A DNA stretch of 38,339 bases, taken from the IMG/VR virus record IMGVR_UViG_3300042549_002303, positions 1-38,339 of that record, one strand, 5' to 3'. Of this stretch, positions 21,169-31,100 are shown in pieces. Made by a program: the position numbers and the translations under genes. Source of the stretch: a virus. The notes under the pieces were generated by a model, which was given only the letters and a program-made list of their open reading frames with translations, did not search any database and had not been told where the DNA came from. Each line of letters begins with the position of its first letter. The stretch's first letter is position 1.

Positions 21169-24100
21169 GTGAACACCCTTGAGTTTCTCAAAGCAATCCT
21201 GCCCGAACATGGCATCCATTACTTGGCCCTGTTCAAAGAGGGCTACAAATTTCCAGCTCACAAGGTTTACGCGGACCTTGAGACTATGGCTGATGCCATT
21301 GAAGGTATGGCTGGCAGCAAGCAGTTGTCGGTGTACCACGCGTGTGCCTCGTACCAGAAGGCCGTCATCGAGTTGGACGAGCTGGACAAGAACGGCAACA
21401 ACAAGCGCAAGTACCGAGTCCCGGAGAACTGGGACAAGGCCAAATCATTCTGGGTGGACGTTGACTGCGGCCAAGAGAAGTTCGACAAGGGGCAGGGCTA
21501 CCTGACCAAGAAGGACGCTGTTGTTGCCATGGCCAAGTTCGCCAAGGATGTGGGCGTTCCAAGGCCGCTGATGGTTGACTCCGGTAATGGCATCCATGCC
21601 TACTGGCCACTGACCAAAGACATCGGGCCGGAGTTATGGCGCAAGATAGCCGTTGTCCTCAAGTCCACGTTGGCCCACTGCAAGGTTATTGCAGACCCGA
21701 CACGCACGGCAGACTTCAGCTCCATCCTCAGACCCGTGGGCTCCACCAACCGCAAGAACGGTGATGCCAAGACCGTCAAGGTGCTGGCCACTTGTGAGGC
21801 CATCGAGCCCAAAGAATTTGCCGAGCCACTGTTTGCATACGCCAAAGAGCACAGCGTCAAGCTGATCCGCGAAGCGCCCAAGAAACAGTATCAGCCGACT
21901 GATCTTAATTCCGATCTGACTGGCCACCTCCATCAATACCCAGAGCTGCCAGTGGATGCCGATCTGATGGCCAGCAAATGCCTTCAGGCGGGCGCTATGC
22001 GCGACAGCAAGGGTGACGTGGACTACGAGACTTGGCGCGGTGTAATCGGCCTTCTGACGCACTGCGAGAGCGGTCGTGAGTTTGCCCGTGACTGGAGTGC
22101 CGAGCGTGAGGCCACCGGCCATGGCCAGATCGACTGGGACATCCGCTACGACACATGGGGTGCTGGCCCAACGACATGCGAGTTCTTCAGCAAGTGCAAC
22201 CCCAACGGCTGCACCGGGTGCCAGTTCAAGGACAAGATCAAGACGCCGCTGGTGCTAGGTCGCGTGGCCCCTGAGCCCGAAGAGACTGTTGAGGAGGTCG
22301 TGACTGAGGCGGGTACTGTCGAGCAGACTACGGTCCCTGCTGTGCCTAGGGGCTACCAGTGGGATAGCCATCTGTTGAGCAGGATGATCCCTGACAAAGA
22401 GGGCGTCATGCAGGCGTTCCCCTTCTGTGAGAACTTGTTTTACCCCATCACGCGCATACGCGGCGAAGACGGCACGTTCCGTTATGGCATCCGGTTCCAC
22501 TTGCCGGACAAGCGCATCCGTGAATTTGAAATCCCCGGTGAGTCAGTGGCATCACCAACCGACATGCTGCGGGCCTTGGCCCGGTACGAACTCACCAAGA
22601 GCAACCACAAAAATGCAGGAGAGCACATGGCCGCATACCTGTTGGACCAGCTTCAATCCCTCAAGCGCAACATCTCTGAGACCAACACCCTGACCTCGTT
22701 CGGCTGGAAGGAAGACCACAAGGCGTTCCTGCTTGGCGAAACCCTCCATTCTGCTGACGGCTCTGAGCGCCCGGTGCTGGTGGGCGGCAACGCCAAAGAG
22801 CGTGTGGCCACGTTCCGCAACAACCGTGGCAGTCTCAAGGGCTACGCCGACGCCCTGAACTTCATGTACAACCGCCCCGAAGCTGTCCATTGGCAGTACA
22901 CCGTGTGCGCTGGATGGGGCTCACTGCTGTCGCACCACTGCGAAGACCTGTACAAGGGCTTGATTCTGGCCCTGCAAGGCGGCAAGTCTGGTCGCGGTAA
23001 GACCACTGCATGCCACGCTGCGCTGGCTGCGTTCGGCAACCCTGAGCGCATGACCCTCAACTCCAAAGAGGGCTTCACCACCAACGCGCTGTGGGCTACG
23101 CTGGGTGTGTTCAACAACATCCCTGTGCTGGCTGACGAGCTGACCAACATGGACGCCCCAGTGTTCAGTGACGTGGCCTACGGTGTGTCCAACGGCCAAG
23201 ACCGTATCCGCATGACCTCCAAGGGTGGCACTGTGGTGTTCGCCAAGTCATCCGAGTGGCGTCTGAACGTGTACGTGACTGGCAATCGGGACTTCTATGG
23301 ACTGCTTGCGGCCAACCAAGCCAACTCACAGGCTGAGGCTGTGCGCCTGATTCAGCTCAACGTGGATCGCTACGACCCGCTGATGCTGGTGGACCGGGCT
23401 GAGTTCCCCAACACAGACGACGGTGAGGACGCATGGAGGTCAGCTTCTGCCATGGTAGCTGCGGAGAACATCAAGCAGATGACGGTCAACTCAGGACACG
23501 CTGGTGCTGCCATGGTCAAGTACATCTTGGCCAACGAAGCTGAAGTTCACAAGGACATGCAGACCATGCTGTCCAAGTTTACCGACGTGCTGTCCAACCC
23601 CAAGTTCAGGTTTTACAGGGCACACAGCGCATGCACAATCGTGATTGCCAAGATCGCCAAGAAGCTGGGCATTGTGGATTTCGATATCCGTGAGATGTAC
23701 AAGTTCACCGTGGGCCTGCTGCACGAGCTGGCTGAGTCCGTGGAAGAGAACAACACGGTTACGTCCGAAGATGCCTTCCAGCGCATGGTTGGCCAGCTAA
23801 GCCCCCGCATCATCGTAACCACCGAATGCCGTGATGGGCGTGACGCCCGTGGGCCTGAGACTCCACGCAACCGCGTCAACGGGTCAATTGCAGGACGGTA
23901 CATCCTTGGCACCGTGAACCACAAAGAGTTTGCTGGCCGCTTGATCTTGAGTCAGAAGGAAGTGCGGGAGTGGTGTATGGCCAACCGCATGGACTACCAG
24001 TCGATGGTGTCCAGCTTGAAAGAAGCCAAGGCTCTGGTCACCCATGGTGAGAAGTTTCTCATCACCCGTGGGACTGACTGCACGTCTCAGCAGACACGTT

Positions 24101-24201
24101 GCATTGTGGTGGACACCAAGCGCCTGAACGCTGAGTCAACTGCGCCTGTGTTGACCTTGGTTAGCAACAGACTTGACGGGGACGCAGCCAGCGATATATG
24201 A
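21169..24201 (+). CDS. AEP primase-helicase (DUF927-type)
   Basis: A 1010-aa protein starting at GTG 21169 (MNTLEF); a GTG at 21157 is also possible. The N-terminal archaeo-eukaryotic primase domain shows D97-x-D99 (FWVDVDCG), SGNGIH at 138-143 and the block ILRPVGSTNRKNG at 186-198. A cysteine cluster C337, C343, C348, C351 probably binds zinc. The C-terminal half is a DUF927-type helicase with Walker A GKSGRGKT at 605-612 and a following TTNALWATLGVF/LADELTN region. It should prime and unwind DNA for the polymerase at 14614. Lying after a terminator, it needs its own promoter, which I cannot place convincingly. Confidence 0.88.
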   Translation: MNTLEFLKAILPEHGIHYLALFKEGYKFPAHKVYADLETMADAIEGMAGSKQLSVYHACASYQKAVIELDELDKNGNNKRKYRVPENWDKAKSFWVDVDCGQEKFDKGQGYLTKKDAVVAMAKFAKDVGVPRPLMVDSGNGIHAYWPLTKDIGPELWRKIAVVLKSTLAHCKVIADPTRTADFSSILRPVGSTNRKNGDAKTVKVLATCEAIEPKEFAEPLFAYAKEHSVKLIREAPKKQYQPTDLNSDLTGHLHQYPELPVDADLMASKCLQAGAMRDSKGDVDYETWRGVIGLLTHCESGREFARDWSAEREATGHGQIDWDIRYDTWGAGPTTCEFFSKCNPNGCTGCQFKDKIKTPLVLGRVAPEPEETVEEVVTEAGTVEQTTVPAVPRGYQWDSHLLSRMIPDKEGVMQAFPFCENLFYPITRIRGEDGTFRYGIRFHLPDKRIREFEIPGESVASPTDMLRALARYELTKSNHKNAGEHMAAYLLDQLQSLKRNISETNTLTSFGWKEDHKAFLLGETLHSADGSERPVLVGGNAKERVATFRNNRGSLKGYADALNFMYNRPEAVHWQYTVCAGWGSLLSHHCEDLYKGLILALQGGKSGRGKTTACHAALAAFGNPERMTLNSKEGFTTNALWATLGVFNNIPVLADELTNMDAPVFSDVAYGVSNGQDRIRMTSKGGTVVFAKSSEWRLNVYVTGNRDFYGLLAANQANSQAEAVRLIQLNVDRYDPLMLVDRAEFPNTDDGEDAWRSASAMVAAENIKQMTVNSGHAGAAMVKYILANEAEVHKDMQTMLSKFTDVLSNPKFRFYRAHSACTIVIAKIAKKLGIVDFDIREMYKFTVGLLHELAESVEENNTVTSEDAFQRMVGQLSPRIIVTTECRDGRDARGPETPRNRVNGSIAGRYILGTVNHKEFAGRLILSQKEVREWCMANRMDYQSMVSSLKEAKALVTHGEKFLITRGTDCTSQQTRCIVVDTKRLNAESTAPVLTLVSNRLDGDAASDI

Positions 24202-24209
24202 TCCGCCCG

Positions 24210-24225
24210 CCGACTGTCATGTCGG
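24210..24225 (+). other. Small hairpin after primase-helicase gene
   Basis: CCGAC (24210-24214), loop TGTCAT, GTCGG (24221-24225), 9 bases after the stop. Followed by a T/C-rich stretch but no true T-run. It may be part of the mRNA 3' end along with the terminator 25 bases further on. Confidence 0.35.
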
Positions 24226-24250
24226 TTCCTCTTGTGTTGAGAAACTTTGA

Positions 24251-24282
24251 CCCCCGAGCTGAAAGGCCCGGGGGCTTTTTTT
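24251..24282 (+). terminator. Intrinsic terminator closing the plus-strand module
   Basis: CCCCCG (24251-24256) pairs with CGGGGG (24269-24274), with two more inner pairs after one mismatch; C and then TTTTTTT (24276-24282) follow. It ends plus-strand transcription right at the point where the minus-strand genes finish, so it prevents read-through into the virion module. On the minus strand there is no T-run after the stem. Confidence 0.85.
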
Positions 24283-24284
24283 CG

Positions 24285-24425
24285 TCACTTGGACTTGGCC
24301 TTCAGCATGCAAGCGCCCATCTTGGCGCACTTGGCTGGGTTGGGGCACTTGGCACATGGCTTGAAGGGGGCAGCTTTTTTGCCTGCGGGGGCCTTGGCCA
24401 TCATCATCTTTTTACCGTACATCAT
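24285..24425 (-). CDS. Small Lys/Cys-rich protein (46 aa)
   Basis: A 46-aa ORF on the minus strand, below usual size cut-offs. It begins MMYGKKMMMAK and has four cysteines in CAKCPNPAKCAKMGAC (residues 24-39) within a Lys-rich context, ending KAKSK. GGAG lies 6 bases before the start. It follows three other small basic protein genes and is the last of the minus-strand module. The Cys set could bind zinc. Function unknown; a virion-associated DNA-binding role is possible. Confidence 0.6.
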   Translation of the reverse strand: MMYGKKMMMAKAPAGKKAAPFKPCAKCPNPAKCAKMGACMLKAKSK

Positions 24426-24444
24426 GGGAATCTCCAGTTGGGGG

Positions 24445-24678
24445 TTAGCGGTACTTCGCGGTTTTTGCAGCTATCTTTTTGGGTTGAGCTACAAACTGTT
24501 TCCCCGCAGCTTTGCCAGCGCGTTTCGCACGCGTTGTCGCAGCATATTCAGCAGGGCTAAGACTTTTAATCGCAGACTCAGGTAGATACCTTTCGCCCGT
24601 GTCAGATGATCGTTTTCCACTTTTGGTCTTCCATTTTTGGTCGGTCCAATCCTTCAGGGATTTCTGAGGGGCTTTCAC
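24445..24678 (-). CDS. DUF5872-like small basic protein
   Basis: A 77-aa protein starting at GTG, with a GTGA overlap to the stop of the gene upstream. It contains SLKDWTDQKWKTKSGKRSS, TGERYLPESAIKSLSPAEYA and ATTRAKRAGKAAGKQF, a pattern I recall as DUF5872, found in cyanophages and other phages as well as large algal viruses. It is strongly basic. Function unknown; close to virion genes, it may be packaged. Confidence 0.7.
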   Translation of the reverse strand: MKAPQKSLKDWTDQKWKTKSGKRSSDTGERYLPESAIKSLSPAEYAATTRAKRAGKAAGKQFVAQPKKIAAKTAKYR

Positions 24679-24869
24679 GAAGTGTACCCTCCACCAGCGG
24701 CCTTATATTTCTTGGCCACGAGCTGGGCTTTTCTGGCTGACCATTGGCCTGCACCCGTGCCTTGGGTAGCTGCGGCTTTCACCTGAGACACGATCCGCTT
24801 GCGCATCTCCGGCTTGGTGTAGTTGCCAGCAGCATTGACTGTGGATTTGGATTTAGGTTTCGCAGCCAT
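24675..24869 (-). CDS. Small basic phage protein ('TKPxMRKR...GQWSARKAQ')
   Basis: A 64-aa Lys/Arg-rich protein. The pattern NYTKPEMRKRIVSQVKAA followed by GQWSARKAQLVAKKYKAAGGGY is one I have seen in many environmental phages, usually beside DUF5872/DUF6321-like genes. No biochemical function is known to me. GGAA precedes the ATG; its stop overlaps the next gene. Confidence 0.7.
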   Translation of the reverse strand: MAAKPKSKSTVNAAGNYTKPEMRKRIVSQVKAAATQGTGAGQWSARKAQLVAKKYKAAGGGYTS

Positions 24870-24870
24870 G

Positions 24871-25131
24871 TCAGCAGTTCCATGCTTTGAGCGACAGCGC
24901 CTTGCGTGTTGGGCGTCCTTTGTCGTCTTTCATAGGGCCGGGCATACCGCCCATCCGAGCGCAAAAACTGTCTCGACGCGCCTCATCCTTGGCGTTCTTG
25001 GGGTTAGGTGCTGGCGGCTTGAGCCCCGGCTTGCCGGGGTTCGCCTTGTTGTAGGAGGCACGCCCTTTGGCATTAAGCCCACCTTTGGGGTCTTTGCCTT
25101 CTTTGCGTGTCCACGCAGGTGTCTTAGCCAT
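24871..25131 (-). CDS. DUF6321-like small basic protein
   Basis: An 86-aa protein. PAWTRKEGKDPKGGLNAKGR at the start, SFCARMGGMPGPMKD in the middle and RKALSLKAWNC at the end fit the family I know as DUF6321, common in environmental phages and some giant viruses. It is basic with a conserved Cys pair. AAGGAG, 7 bases before its ATG, lies across the stop of the 2542-aa gene upstream. Function unknown. Confidence 0.75.
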   Translation of the reverse strand: MAKTPAWTRKEGKDPKGGLNAKGRASYNKANPGKPGLKPPAPNPKNAKDEARRDSFCARMGGMPGPMKDDKGRPTRKALSLKAWNC

Positions 25132-25142
25132 GGTGTTTCTCC

Positions 25143-28100
25143 TTAGTTGGCTGTTACGTCTTCAGCCAGTTTACGCTGGCCTTCGCGGTACTGTACTCCA
25201 CCAACCGTGCGCTTCTCACGCTGCGCTTGTTCCTGTGGAGCCTTGAGCAAGTTAGACACCGGCTGTGGGGTGAGGCCGTTGCGCTGACGTGCTTGCTGCA
25301 GTTTAGTCCATGCCTCACGAGCATCCTGCATGGCAGCAGTGTCCTTCTGGCGAACCGCTTGGGCGTAGTCGTTCTTGATACGCGTAGTGCGATCTTGGAA
25401 GTTTTTCGTCAAGTCGCGCATCCGGTTCTGGCGCTCGTAGGTCACTGTCTGTTGGACCGATGGCACACCAAGACCTGTCAGCACAGTTTCCACTGCACCG
25501 ATTTCGCTTTCAGGAAGAACCACGTCGCCGTTGCGGCGGGTCATACCCTCAGTGGCTTGACGGCCAGCCTTGAGCGCATCAGACACACCCTTGGGCATCA
25601 CACGCTCCAGACCCTTGTAGTAGTCACCCTTGGACATTAGGATCAAGCCGTCGGCTACACGCGAGGTCATACCCAACACGGCACCGCCCAACAACGTACC
25701 AAGCGCCTCGGCTTGGCCAGCAGTAGTGCTCAAGTCAGCGTCACTGAATGGCATGATGGACAGCATGTTGCCTGCACCGATCTTGCCGGACAAGTCCATA
25801 CCAACAATGGTCGGAGCGCCGCGCATAATCATGTCAGCCCACTCAGGGCCAAGCGCCTTGCGCATCTCAGCGGTCAGGTCGTACGGCTCGTCTTCGTCAC
25901 CAAATGCACCCAAGATGGCAGAGATGGCTGCGTAGCCGGGCAAGCCCATCAGGCCCGCAAACACACCAGTGTGACCCAACGAGTAGGCCAGTGTCTTCAT
26001 GGCAGCAGCACGCTCATCAGGCTTGGTAAACGCATCACGAATCAGCTTGGCGTAGAACGTGATCTGAATCAACTGGAACTTGCGGAACTGCAGCGCCACC
26101 TTACCCAACTGGCTGTTGAACGCACGAGGAGCGTTGAGCGCGGTGTAGTCACCATGGGTCTCGGCCAGAATATCAGCGGCGTACTGCGTTGCCTTGGCGG
26201 CGTCCTTGGTCTTGGCATACTCCAGACGGTAGGCAGCAATGGCAGTAGACAGTCGGTTGACCGCCTCGACCTTTTGCACGGCCATACGCATACCCTTGTT
26301 CAGGCGCTGCGCAAACTGGCTGAGTTTTCCATCAGCGTCAACCTTGTACTCGTTGATTTCAGTGGCCAGACCGATGTCGATCTTGCCTTGGTTGACCAGC
26401 TCGTTGATCGCAGTGCGTACGTCGGCAGGCACCTTGGAGAAGTCAAACTGCTGGTCGAACAGCTTCACGTCCTTGAACAGTGGACCCAACTCGGTGTAGG
26501 CCTTGGCCATCTCGGCAGCGGCCTTGGTGTAGTCATGGCGACCTGCCATGGCGGGCAGCGACATCATGAACGGCTGTGTCAAGTTCTGCAGGTAGTACGC
26601 AGGGCTGGAAGCCAAGAAGAACTTGGACGCCATGTTGGTCAAGCCGTTTACCCACGAGTTAACCTTCACGTCCAGCGAACCGGCGTAACGCTGTGTCAAC
26701 TCATTGAAGATTTCCGACTTGCGTTCGCGGTCACCCGAGCGAGACTCATTGCGCATGTTCTGCAGTTGGTCTTGTACCAGCGGCTCGAACTGTACGTTGG
26801 CCATAAAGTTGGCGTCGGCTCGGCCTTGCTGGGTAAACGACTGGAGCATGTCCACTTCACCGGCCACACCACGACGGCGCATCTCAGACTTGCGAGCACT
26901 ACCCTCAGCCAAAGCCTCCAAGTACAACTGGTTGATGATGTTGAGCATCTTGCCAGCGGTCGGGTCTTTTTTGCCGTTGGTGTCTGTAGCGCGTTTGTCC
27001 ACAGCGGCTCGCATTTTGGTGAGCGCTGGCAGGAGAGCTTCACCGCTGAACGCTTCCTCAAATGCCTGTGAACGGGTAACGATGTCCAGTTCAGTGAACA
27101 CGCCTTGCTCGGCCAGCTTGTCCTTCAGGGTACGGGCTTCCCACTTGCTGTCCACAAAGCTGACATGGTAGTGGTCAGGATCAGACTCGAGCTGCTTGAC
27201 GCGCTTGGTGTCCTTGGCTGCAACAGCGGCTTTGTATTCATCAGACTTGCCGATGACAACCTGAGTACCGTTACGCTTGATGGGCGCGTATGGCAGACCC
27301 TCGCGGATACGGAACAGTGTCTGGAAGCGCTTGAGTGAAGCAGCTTTCTCGGCCTTGAGGGAAGCCTCAGCCTTGGTGTCGTTGGCGTCCTGCGCCGCCT
27401 TAATCATGGCGTCGTACTCAGACGTTGCAGCGTCCAAAACAATTTTCTTCTTGTCAGACAGCATCTTGTCGCCATGGGCAAACACGTCCTTGACGAACTT
27501 CTGAGCTTTGGGGCCCAGCTTGTCGAACTCAGCGCCCATCTTGGCATCGCGGTATTTGCCATAGCCCCACTTGCCGGTGCGTGTGGACTCAAACAAGAAG
27601 TCGTTGACGCTGCCGCGACCCGAACCCTTGAACTCAGGCTCAATGTCGGCGTAGCCGTCTGCGATCTTTTCAATCTCACGCTCGAGCTCACTGACGCGAG
27701 CAGCGCGGCGGGCCAGCACATCAGCAAACTTCTGAGCCGATGGCATACCAGCGGCCACGGCACGATTGACCAAGTCGCTGGTAAACACCACATAGTCCAG
27801 ACCCTTACCTGCCAGATCGCTCAAGGCACCGACGGTGTTACGGACTGGCTGCTGCGCCTGCTTGGGCAGCTTAGCGATGTTGCGGTCGATCAGGCCTTGT
27901 CTTTGGCGGCTGGCTCGAGAAATTGCGCCAGCAGGCTGCGCCCCTTGCTGTCCAGCTTGAACTTGTCCTGACTGAGCACCTTGCTGGGCACCTTGGGCGG
28001 CTGCGTAGTTGGTTGCTTTAACTTGTTCATGCACCTTCTCCATAAAAGCGTGTGTGGTTGGCAGGTTATCACGGAGGAAGTCCATGCCGCCGTTCATGTT

Positions 28101-31100
28101 GGAAAAAGCCCACACCTGAGCAAAAACTTCCTCGCGGAGCTCTTGAGCTGACAGTGAGCGGTTCAGCTTGTCAGACATATCCAGCGGATAGTTGAGCATG
28201 TAGCCCAGCGCCGTAGTATCGCTGTTGTCCTCAAAGTAGTTCAGGATTTCGTCCGCAACGGTGCCGGGGCGCAGCGCCATAGGCTCGCCATTCACCTTGG
28301 ACATCTTAAACTCACGGTCGCCAGAGAACTTGCCCAAGCCACCTTGCACTTCGTCGATGCCGTGACCGACTTCATGGAGCGTAGCAATGGTAGACAGCTC
28401 TTTGTCCTTGAGGATCAAGCCGTTGTAAATGATCGTGCGCTTGCCGTCCACGATGGTGTAAATAGCATCCCATGACACGGGCGAAAATGTCACCATCCAA
28501 GAGTCGATGGCGTCAACAGCGTTGCCCATGCCAGAGTTGCGCAAGCTGCGGATACCAGCGGCAATGCCTTCAGAGTAGCCGGACAAGTCGTCCAGCGAAG
28601 CTTCCACAGACTCAAAGGCAACACCATCTTGGTCGGTAGTGCGTACACTGCGACGCGACATGCGAGTAGTGCCCAGCGCAGCTTTGAGTGCGTTAGCCGT
28701 TCTGTTTGAATCGCGGCTAGACATGACGTCCGACGGTTTAACATATTCTCGCCGTATAGTTACCCGCTCTCCGTTACGGTCGTACCCACTAAACACGGAC
28801 TGATCCTGACTGGTAAACCCGTCAAGTCTAGTACCGTCGGACAAAGTCACCGGGTTGCGAATTTCGCGTCCATACTGCGGTTGGCCAGAAATATTTTCTT
28901 TGCCAAGATACAGGTCGGTAGCAAACAGGCGCGATGTTTGGCGTGACTTGCGAAGAAACAGTTCTTCCTCTTTGGCAGCCACGGTGCGGTCAACGCCAGC
29001 AGTCTTGGTAGCTGACTTCACTGGAGTGGTAGTGGTCTTGGTGACTGGCTGTACGCCTTCGCGCACGAGGCGGTCGTTGGCCACGTTGCCGGTGATGAAG
29101 TCGTTGACTGTGCTCTGCACGTCTGGAACCACGAACAGCTTGGAGCCGTCCATGTTGGCGCTGTATTTGCCGACCATGTCCTTGAACGTCTCTTTGTCCA
29201 CGTTAATGCAGCCAAACGAGTAGCGCGAGTCAGCAGCGGAATCGTTCTTGAGGGCAGCAGCACGCTTGGCAGCATCCGACTCTTTGAGCCAGACAGAGTG
29301 CATAAACGTCACCGTGGCATCTGGGTCGTCCAGCGCAAACACCTTGCCGAAGTCGTAGTCACCGGCAGTCGTAGCAGCAGCTCCACCCTTGGCAGCATCG
29401 ACCACATTGATACCAAACAGGCCAGCGGGAGTCACACGGTTCTGCTTGAGGTCGTTGTTGCCCTTGTACAGATCACCCTTGGCCAAACCAAACAAGGCTT
29501 TTTGCTGCAGCACCAGATCGCCATTGGCTTTGAACACAAAGATGCGACCGCTTGGCTTGTCAGCGATGGTGACGAACTTGTCGCCAATCTTGCCCTTGAG
29601 GGCAGGGATCAGTGTGGCGTAGGCTTGCTTGCCTGCCTCGGACATACCCTTTACTTCGGCTGGCAGTTCTGCCAAAACTTGCGTTGTCGTAGTCCGGGTC
29701 TCCTGTGGGATTACCACGAAGGCTTCGATCTGCGACACGGCAGTTGGGTTGAAGATCATGGCCACCGACAGAACACCAGCGTGGATGGACTTGATGATGT
29801 CACGGATGGCACCAGCAACTGCCTCGGCACCCTTGGTAGCGTACAGAACAACATCGGCCTTGACCTTGGCCATGAACTCAGGTGTGTCCCGCTTAACGTT
29901 GTAGTGATTCTCCAGTCGTGTGACTTGAGGCGCAGGCAGCTTAGCCACTTGAGGGGCTACGGTTTCTTCGACGACTCGGGCTTCCACGTCGATAGTGACA
30001 GGCTCATTGGTCAGCTTCTTAGGCGCAGCAGCGCGGGCCAGCTTGGTCAGCTCAAGCTCAACGTCACCACGCTCCCAGTTGCCGGGGCCGAACTCAATGA
30101 AGTCTTGCTGCTGAGCCTTGGTCAGCTCAGCGAACTTGGGAGCCTGCGGGAAGTCAGCAGCGACTACATCCCACGCTTGGGCGGCTTGCTCGGCTTCGGT
30201 GAGGACGACGGCTGGGACTTGGGCTTTGCCTTCTGTGGCAGGCTTTTTGGCACTCCGTACTTGTCGGCCCACTCCTTCGCCAGCTTCGGCTTCTGGCTGA
30301 ACAGATACCCCTGCTGGGCTTTCGACTTGAACGGCATCAGGTTCTCCTAGTTCTTTGGGTTGTTCGGCTTTAGCGGCGGTTTCCTCCGCAGCGTCTTTTT
30401 CAGACTTGCGGCCAGCAAGAGCTCGGACTTCTGCCTGAGCTTGCTTTTCAACTGCCTTGACCTTTTCAATCTGCGCGGCCAGAGTGGCGTTCAGTTGTGC
30501 CAGTACGGCTTCGTCGGTCTCTATGGCCAGCGCCTCAAGCGTGGCGTCAATTTCTTTTTGCAGCTTGGTGAAGCCTTCAACAGCAGACGTACTAGCGCCT
30601 GCAGTCTTGACAATGTTACCCAGACCAGCTTCGATGGCTTCGTTCTCGTCCATGCGGTCTTGACTCTGGGTAAAGACTTCGCTGGCTATCTGACCTTCCG
30701 TGCTATCTGGCGCAACTGTGTTGAACGCATCAGCAATTTGAGCGTCAGTCAAGTTAAATTTAGCCTTGGCGTCTGCAATGAGCGCTGGCCACTCCTTCTG
30801 ACCAGTAGCACCAGCAATCTTCTGAATGGTCGGACGGCTAAGACCGTACTTGGTAGCAGCTTCCTGCTCAGACATTCCCATGCCAATCACGTCAAAAATA
30901 ATGTCGCCGTTACGCGTACCAAAGATTTGCTGGAGTATTGCTTGGCGTTCGTCTACGACTGGTCCTGCGGCGGCAGGTGTCTCTTGTCCTTGCGTTTCTG
31001 CTTGCTGGGCTTGAGCGGCTTTAGCGGCATTTGCGGCTTCCAAAACTGTCATTGGTCGAGGGGCACGACGGAAACGAGTATCCGGCGCGGGGGCGGCTGT

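Noticed and set aside
24198-24585. Two plus-strand ORFs (24198-24560 and 24247-24585) after the primase gene
   Set aside because: They run through the intrinsic terminator and antisense to the small basic minus-strand genes, which have known-family patterns.
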